From assembly GCA_003024985.2 (NCBI GenBank), contig PXIH01S0002297.1: DNA of 11,302 nucleotides; one strand, written 5' to 3'. Positions 6,068-11,302 of the stretch are shown one piece after another. The stretch's first letter is position 1. Every line of letters begins with the position of its first letter. The position numbers and the translations under genes are program-made. This stretch comes from Euperipatoides rowelli (lineage: Eukaryota; Onychophora; Udeonychophora; Euonychophora; Peripatopsidae). The notes below the pieces were generated by a model. The model was not told where the DNA came from. It worked only from the letters and a program-made list of their open reading frames with translations, and made no database searches.

Positions 6068-8670
6068 CTTGATTTTCTAAACTTTCTTTTGCCTTGAGGT
6101 AAGAGTCAGGAAAGAGAGGTATCTTTTCTTCTGTTTGTTGGATTTGACTATATCTTTCTTCTAGTAGTCTTAGTTCAGCTTCATCAGCATTCTTTTTAGC
6201 CCGTAAGTACACCTCAGGATACTCACTATTTTGTCGCCCATCTCCAGGATGTCGTTGGCCTGTTGATTCTGGGAACTGAAAGTAATTTGACTGAGTACCA
6301 GTTTTACTTTCTAGTTGGCGACCTTTCAATATATTCTGTGCTGTCACAGAACCTTGTTCCGCCAAGTCTCGAATTAATTTTGTGCGATAGGCATCTGGTA
6401 GAGGTGGACGAGCGGGAGGATACTCTAGAAGTTCCTTTTTAATAGATACCTTTTTTATAGGCAAATTAACTGGTTGTGGCTTCATCCTCTCTTTCCACTC
6501 CTGCAGCTGCTGTCTAGAAGTATCTCTTAACTTAGATCGTTGATGTTTTTCCTCCAACAGTTCTGGCTTGACATCACCACTGTATACACTACTTTGAGAT
6601 ACAGTATCACTATACTTATCGAAGGCACTCAAATTTTGATAAAGTGGTTCAGGCAAGGACTGTCTTTCTGAAACCTTAGGTTGATTCAAATGCTGAGCTT
6701 GAATATTTTCATTATTGTGCAGATGATCTTTAAATGGAATCTGTTCAGATTTCAAATGAACATTAACTTCTCTTTTTCCTGGTTCCAAATGATTTGGTGC
6801 TTTTCTCATGGGAGGTACAGGACCTGTCTCTGAAAATGAACTAGGTTGAGGCTGAAACTGAGGCTCACTAGGAGTAATTTCAATATGAGGAATTCTAGGA
6901 TGTTGTATATTTTCTTTGGAATGGCTCCAGTCAGGAACTGGGGTAGGGGAAAGAGGAGGTGGAGGCGGAATATATTGAGCTATATTAGGAGGAGGTCTTT
7001 CAGAAGCAGAATAAAGAGGCTTTGACCGTGTTTGAAATTGTGAGTAAACCGGTTCTGAAGGAGTGTTGGTATAATAATGAGATTTTTGCCATTCTTGTTG
7101 ATTAGTTGTTTTATCCCTTTCATCCGATAAAGATTGCCATTCTTTACTGGATTGTGGTTGCTGCCAATCTTTATTGGATTGTGGTTGTTGCCAATCCTTA
7201 TTGGATTGTTGTTGCTGCCAGTCTTTGGACTGTGTTTGTTGCCAATCTTTATTGGATTGTTGTTGCTGCCAATCTTTATTTGATTGTTGCTGCTGCCAAT
7301 CTTTATTGGAGGGAGGTTGATATTGCCACTCCTTTATAGCTGGTTGTTGTTGTTGCCAGTCTTTAGAGATTTGCGCTTGTTGCCTATCTTTAGTAGATTT
7401 TGATTGTTTCCAATCTTTATTAAATTGTGATTGATACTGGTCATTTTCTATTGAAGGCTGAACAATGTGTAATCGATCTTTAGGTGGTGAAATTAAAGGT
7501 TGACCATTTTTCTGTAAATTAGATTGCCATAATTCTTGATAGCTTGGTAATGGTCTGTCCTTAATTTGAATTGGTTGAGGTGAAGTTTGCCATCCAGGTG
7601 GCTGATTAGTTGGTGATAGAGGTAACTGTGAAGGGCTAAGTGGTGATCTATGCTGATCTTTAAAATGATCTGGTGTTACATATTTTTGATTAAAATAGAG
7701 ATTGGAAACATTTTTTGTTTCAGTTAATGGCAAATCAAGTGATTGTTTCTGCTCATAATTTTGGGGATTAGTTTGAGGATATGCTTCCCGGGATTGAGGT
7801 CTCAAAGAGACAGGATGTTGGACTGATTTTTCCATTGGCCTAGAAGCAGATGTTTGAGGAGTTTCTGTAGTTTGAGGATGAGTAAACTGAGTTTTAGGTT
7901 TACGATCTCGGCCTAATGGAGGCATAGATTGTGGTCGAACATGCGTTTTGATTTGTCTTGGTATTTGTGCATCGTTTTTTTTTCCTACCTGATCCAATAT
8001 TTTTGAGTGAGATTTTTGGTTATATCCTGGAGGGGATAATGGTTTATTAGAATTAACAGGTCTAGCATTTCTAATATTTATATTATTTACATTTGGAGCA
8101 TTATTATTTACATTTTGAGGATAAGTTTGGTCAGAACTGTTCCATAAAGGGGAATCATTTTTATCTGTATTATAAATGTGTTGCTGTGGAACCCTATACC
8201 AAACCACTCTAGAGTCCTTTGGCTGATCAGTTCGATTATCTGTAATGTTCCCTAATCCAGTACTTCTAATGTCTTGATAAGGATTATCTATCTGATAAGT
8301 TCTATTATCAACAGGCTGCTGTAAAGTTTCTCCATAACCTTGAGATGGTGTTCTTACCCCTTCTTGCCTAGGCGAGTAATCCTGATAAGTGCTGTTTCTG
8401 AAAGATGGTTCATCTTTCAATGATGAATTTGGCCGCTGAATATATCTAGGATGATCTTGAGATACATATCCATTATTTCTTGGATACCCTAAATCATCTT
8501 TCATATTTGGAGTATTTTGCTTTTGACGAGGTGGCTGTTGTTCTGTTGGTCCAGCCACTTGATCTGTTAAACTGAAGTGGCGAAACCGTGCAGATCTAAA
8601 TCCAGCCTCATCATCATCATCTTCATGCCGTTTAATTGATTGGTGATTCAAGTTATAGGAATCTTCAATA
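6068..8670 (-). CDS. Large internal coding exon of an unrecognised Gln/Pro-rich, probably disordered protein
   Basis: Seen: the minus strand is open for 867 complete codons. The 5' border is a strong acceptor, a C/T tract ending TTTCTTTCTAG (AG at 8672-8671), entered in phase 2. The 3' border is a donor, CAAG|GTAATT (GT at 6067-6066), left in phase 1. The upstream ATG at 8738 lies across this pyrimidine tract, so it is not used as the start. In order: an acidic DDDDE stretch; RFRHFS, which fits RxRxxS (Ser at 8571-8573); a Gln/Asn/Pro/Tyr-rich region; PPGY, a WW-ligand type (8022-8033); an array of NKDWQQ-type 9-residue repeats (about 7095-7440); a poly-Pro run (6946-6995); PVPPMR, an SH3 class II type (about 6803-6822); then a charged, more ordered tail with LPDAY, YPEVY and FPDSY segments and a helix-prone stretch. 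No catalytic domain, signal peptide or membrane segment is visible. Family not recognised; adaptor or scaffold is inference. Exon call strong, function unknown. Confidence 0.9.
7095..7440 (-). repeat. Intra-exon minisatellite encoding NKDWQQ-type 9-residue repeats
   Basis: The 27-bp unit encodes SNKDWQQQQ or close variants. The core from about 7135 to 7310 has near-identical units, including SNKDWQQTQ, SNKDWQQPQ and one shortened 8-residue unit (SKDWQQQQ, one codon lost in frame). Toward 7440 the units degenerate (FNKDWKQSK, STKDRQQAQ, ISKDWQQQQ, then an insert with KEWQYQPP), and toward 7095 they fade (SSKEWQSLS, then QQEWQK). About ten or eleven units can be traced. All changes keep frame, which supports the coding call. 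The core units are the most alike at DNA level, suggesting recent unequal exchange or slippage. Confidence 0.9.
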
Positions 8671-8807
8671 CTAGAAAGAAAAAAAAGGGGAAATGTTAAA
8701 CAATCATTCTGAGATTCACTTACTCTAACTATGTTCATTATTTAACTTCAATATATTTAAATTTTACTCAAAATCTTATTATTTTTGCTAAATATTTTAT
8801 AATTAAG

Positions 8808-9041
8808 CAGGGTTTAAGCTGCCACTCGCATTTTAGCTAAATGCTAAAAATTTAAGATTTTGCTAATTTTTCACTCAGCATAATTAGTCAAAATGCTATT
8901 TATGTATTTTCAAATATCACTTTTATAATGATAATTTTAGTATTAAAATTTATTTTGCTATGAACATTACATTTTTGCTAAAATTTGTCTACTATAATTA
9001 GCAAAATAGCTAATTATATTTTTTGCCCAGCTTAATCTCTG
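8808..9041. mobile_element. hAT-type MITE, about 234 bp
   Basis: The ends form an imperfect terminal inverted repeat: CAGGGTTTAAGCTG at 8808-8821 against CAGAGATTAAGCTG read inward on the minus strand from 9041 (12 of 14 match). Inside, GCTAA/TTAGC motifs recur in both directions, as in hAT subterminal regions. The flanks carry ATTAAGCA (8802-8809) and ATTAGGCA (9042-9049), 7 of 8 alike, consistent with an 8-bp target duplication. The left copy overlaps the first two bases of the terminal repeat, so the exact border is uncertain. There is no transposase frame, so it is non-autonomous. Confidence 0.65.
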
Positions 9042-9152
9042 ATTAGGCATAGTTCAAACAGGGAAAACTAGGTAAAAAAATCAAGAAATCAGTTTAATTT
9101 AGTAAATTATGAAATAGTTGGAACTGGTTATTCGCTTTTAATAATGGCGTAC

Positions 9153-9175
9153 TTCACCAGTTTAAAGCTGGTGAA
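9153..9175. repeat. Short perfect hairpin (8-bp stem)
   Basis: TTCACCAG (9153-9160) and CTGGTGAA (9168-9175) are exact complements around a 7-nt loop. It may belong to an old repeat copy extending toward 9328. No function assigned. Confidence 0.45.
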
Positions 9176-9618
9176 CCACAACATGTTTATCATCAAATGA
9201 CACAAATTATTTCATGATTTTCAATCACAAGATCCAGGAAAGTCAGTCAAAATTTCATATGTAGTTCATTATACCAATAATTGACATCATGGGTACTATA
9301 GGGCAGTGGGAGCTAATCCCCTCCCAAATATGACACAATTAATAATAAAAATGTACTGTACGTATGCCTTTTTCCTTCCAAACAAAGATTGTAAAAATTT
9401 ATGGCTACCATATCAATAAAATTATTGAATGATAAAATTTAAACCTGTTAAAATTATATTTTATTAAAAACTAATTTTTTTTTTTTTTTTAAATGAACTT
9501 TTTAGTAAATCATGAAAACAATAAATAAATTGATTTTTGGTAAATGTAATTCCTTCTTATTTCAGTCAAAATACTGGGACAATATCAGCTTAAAATATTA
9601 TGTGTATGTTTGTAAAAA

Positions 9619-9619
9619 N
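9619..9619. other. Unresolved base (n)
   Basis: One ambiguous base after a run of five A in non-coding DNA. It affects no predicted exon. Confidence 1.
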
Positions 9620-10031
9620 CTTTTGAATAAAATATTTTATTTAAAAAAAAGCTTGATACAAATTTGTGGTAAACTAAAAAAAATGTAGGGATGCTAAAAC
9701 TTCCTCTGCTTCCTATTTTGATGTAGTTTTAATTATTTCATAGGATAGTTTTATAGGTATACCTGCTACTTTTTTTTTACACTTAGTTGTATTTTTAATA
9801 TGATTTTTTTTTTTTTAATTTTCTTCTATAAAACTTTATAGGTCATCACAATTATGTAACTAAAGTGCACCAAAACTCAACAAAAAAAAGTTACTAAAAT
9901 TTTGAAGGATTTAACAATATATTTTAGAAAATTATAATTTTTTAAATGTTAATACATCTTTACTTTTATGAACATCCGTTAGAGGGCCTCATTCTGAAAA
10001 CTGATACCTAAGAATGATACTGTATTTACAG

Positions 10032-10047
10032 TACTGTATATACAGTA
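10032..10047. repeat. Perfect 16-bp palindrome TACTGTATATACAGTA
   Basis: The sequence is self-complementary over all 16 bases. Its central 14-mer recurs at 10529-10542, and a related TATACTGTATAT is repeated at 3229-3256. This points to a recurrent AT-palindromic word in this genome rather than a unique site. Confidence 0.7.
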
Positions 10048-10199
10048 GGTTTATTTTTATGGATCAAGTACTATGAAACGATTTTATAACATGTAATTTA
10101 CACTTGAAAATATTTTTTACACAAAAGTTAATGAAGGGATTGTTATTGAATAAATTTTCAAGTATTTATAAATGAAATATTGATGAGCTTTATAGTGCA

Positions 10200-10212
10200 C
10201 CCCCCCCCCCCC
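10200..10212. repeat. Poly-C tract (13 C)
   Basis: An uninterrupted run of 13 C. A similar, interrupted C run lies at 4747-4761. Such tracts are prone to length errors in sequencing and to slippage in vivo. Confidence 0.9.
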
Positions 10213-10284
10213 ATTTTGAAAATGCATAAATTGAAATAATTTTTCAGTTAAAATTTGATATCTTTAATGAAACAGTCCTAATAA

Positions 10285-10400
10285 CAGTGGCGACTGGTGG
10301 TGTAAAGAAATGGTGGTTCACTAAATTACCTAATATAGGTGGACCTGGGGGCTATTCCCCTCCCAAAGGGGGTCCTGGGAAAATGTACCCTTTGGGATTT
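10285..10400. repeat. Likely interspersed repeat fragment (CAGTGGCG start, G/C-rich core)
   Basis: The block starts CAGTGGCGACTGGTGG and has a G/C-rich core in otherwise A+T-rich DNA, with GGACC (10341-10345) and GGTCC (10371-10375) inverted around C-runs and G-runs. A second, smaller match lies at 9311-9328: AGCTAATCCCCTCCCAAA there against GGCTATTCCCCTCCCAAA at 10350-10367 (16 of 18). The sharing suggests two copies of one repeat family. CAGTGGCG is a common start for DNA-transposon ends, but the superfamily is not assigned. Confidence 0.45.
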
Positions 10401-10505
10401 TTTTTTTTTTTTTTCAATTTTTGGATGGAAAATGATACAGTTACCTAAAATATGCTGGACAACAGACTGCAGGCCAACAAGGTTGTTTCTGAACCTAATC
10501 TAAAA

Positions 10506-10552
10506 TACGGTATATATTTATTTAATAAACTGTATATACAGTATATACCGGT
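10506..10552. repeat. Nested AT-rich palindrome
   Basis: The outer arms TACGGTATATA (from 10506) and TATATACCGGTA (ending about 10553) are near-perfect complements. They enclose a self-complementary ACTGTATATACAGT (10529-10542). This is a potential cruciform. Confidence 0.55.
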
Positions 10553-11302
10553 AGTTTTTTGTCTCCCTGCGATTTTTAAATTCATCCACATACTTTCATT
10601 TATTCTACAATGACAGTATTTCAATGACTATCGTTTATCTTCCAGTTGAAGTTCCTAAATCATCTGACTTTCATATCTCGTACATATGGAGAGAAAGCAA
10701 TTTTACTGAATGCTTACTTCTGTTTTATCAAAACATTCACATAAATAAATACAATTTTTATTAAAATATTTAGAATATACCTATTATTTGAAATGTGCTC
10801 ATTTGAGCTTCAATTGTGCATCTGTAGCTGGAATTTAATCGTGATCTAAGTTTTCTCTAGTTTAGAAAAATTTAAAACATTGTTCATATGCAAGGATGAA
10901 ATCCCATGTTTTTTATTATTTCACTAAAATGGTTCATGGAACTTCACCATGATAAAGCAAACATGGGCAGCCAATTAAAAAACAAAACAACAACAAAAAA
11001 CAGCATGTTTTATATCACACCCACTAAGCAATCATTTTTATACAAATCAACATTAAATCGTCTTGTAAAACATGTTTTTTTTTAGTTAACTGTTCTAATT
11101 TCAAGTTTGGTGTTGGCCTACCAAGTTTTTTTTTTTTATTTCTAGTTTTTCTTCTTTAACTTAGCATAAGTATTAAAAAAATTTAAATGTAACCCAGGAA
11201 ATAATTTTTATAGGATTTAATATTTGTCCAGAACTTAAATGAAATCAGCTTTCCTCAAAAAAGTTAATTTTCAATAAATAGCCTTAAAGTGGTTTATCAA
11301 TG

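Larger units (their letters stand above)
8671..11302 (-). other. Intron or upstream non-coding DNA 5' of the main exon
   Basis: The acceptor at 8672-8671 means an upstream exon must exist in transcript order, at higher coordinates. None is confidently visible in this 2.6 kb. The region is A+T-rich with transposon fragments, palindromes and homopolymers, which are listed separately. A weak exon-like candidate is discussed in the findings (10781-10827). The stretches 9329-10030 and 10553-11302 otherwise show only AT-rich DNA, T and A runs and one ambiguous base (n at 9619). Confidence 0.55.

Noticed and set aside
7106-7339. Plus-strand open frame with repeated LYWIVVAAN-like peptide
   Set aside because: It is the antisense shadow of the minus-strand 27-bp coding repeat; the repetition comes from that array.
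8671-8738. ATG at 8738 as the start, or a 53-nt intron using the perfect donor GTAAGT at 8723
   Set aside because: The open frame from 8738 runs through an evident pyrimidine tract and acceptor. Splicing the 53 nt out leads the ATG frame into TGA at once, and the frame needed by the exon has a stop just upstream.

Overview
The window looks like nuclear DNA from a multicellular animal, probably an invertebrate. It is strongly A+T-rich, its coding blocks are separated by introns with GT...AG borders and pyrimidine tracts, and the non-coding DNA is full of degenerate DNA-transposon pieces and AT palindromes. There is no bacterial-style gene packing, no operon, no rRNA or tRNA gene and no CRISPR array. 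I cannot name the species, and one base (9619) is unresolved.

One protein-coding gene can be supported, on the minus strand. Its core is a 2.6-kb exon (8670 down to 6068) encoding 867 complete codons of Gln/Pro/Ser/Asn-rich, probably disordered protein. A 3.1-kb intron follows, then a second coding exon (best 2950 down to 2426), a 147-nt intron and a likely terminal exon (2278 down to 2145, TGA stop). All three blocks join in frame at phase-1 junctions, giving at least about 1,086 C-terminal residues. The 5' part of the gene lies beyond 8670 and was not found with confidence. I do not recognise the family: there is no catalytic domain, but there are SH3-type and WW-type ligand motifs, an RxRxxS site, a 9-residue repeat array (NKDWQQ-type) and three spaced P-[D/E]-x-Y segments near the end of the big exon. 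A scaffold or adaptor role is inference only.

Region by region: 1-2144 is downstream non-coding DNA with a hAT-type transposon end, two inverted repeats, a poly(A) signal candidate and a two-copy tandem duplication. 2145-2950 holds the two 3' exons. 2951-6067 is a large intron with a possible 68-nt cassette exon, a switch-like hairpin, an inverted-repeat MITE-like element and a GTTAC-rich hAT-like end. 6068-8670 is the main exon. 8671-11302 is intron or upstream DNA with a 234-bp hAT-type MITE, a pair of related C-rich repeats, AT palindromes and homopolymer tracts.

I found no convincing undescribed multi-gene system. The points most worth checking are the exon model, the possible frame-breaking cassette exon, the intra-exon minisatellite and the three-fold P-[D/E]-x-Y motif.
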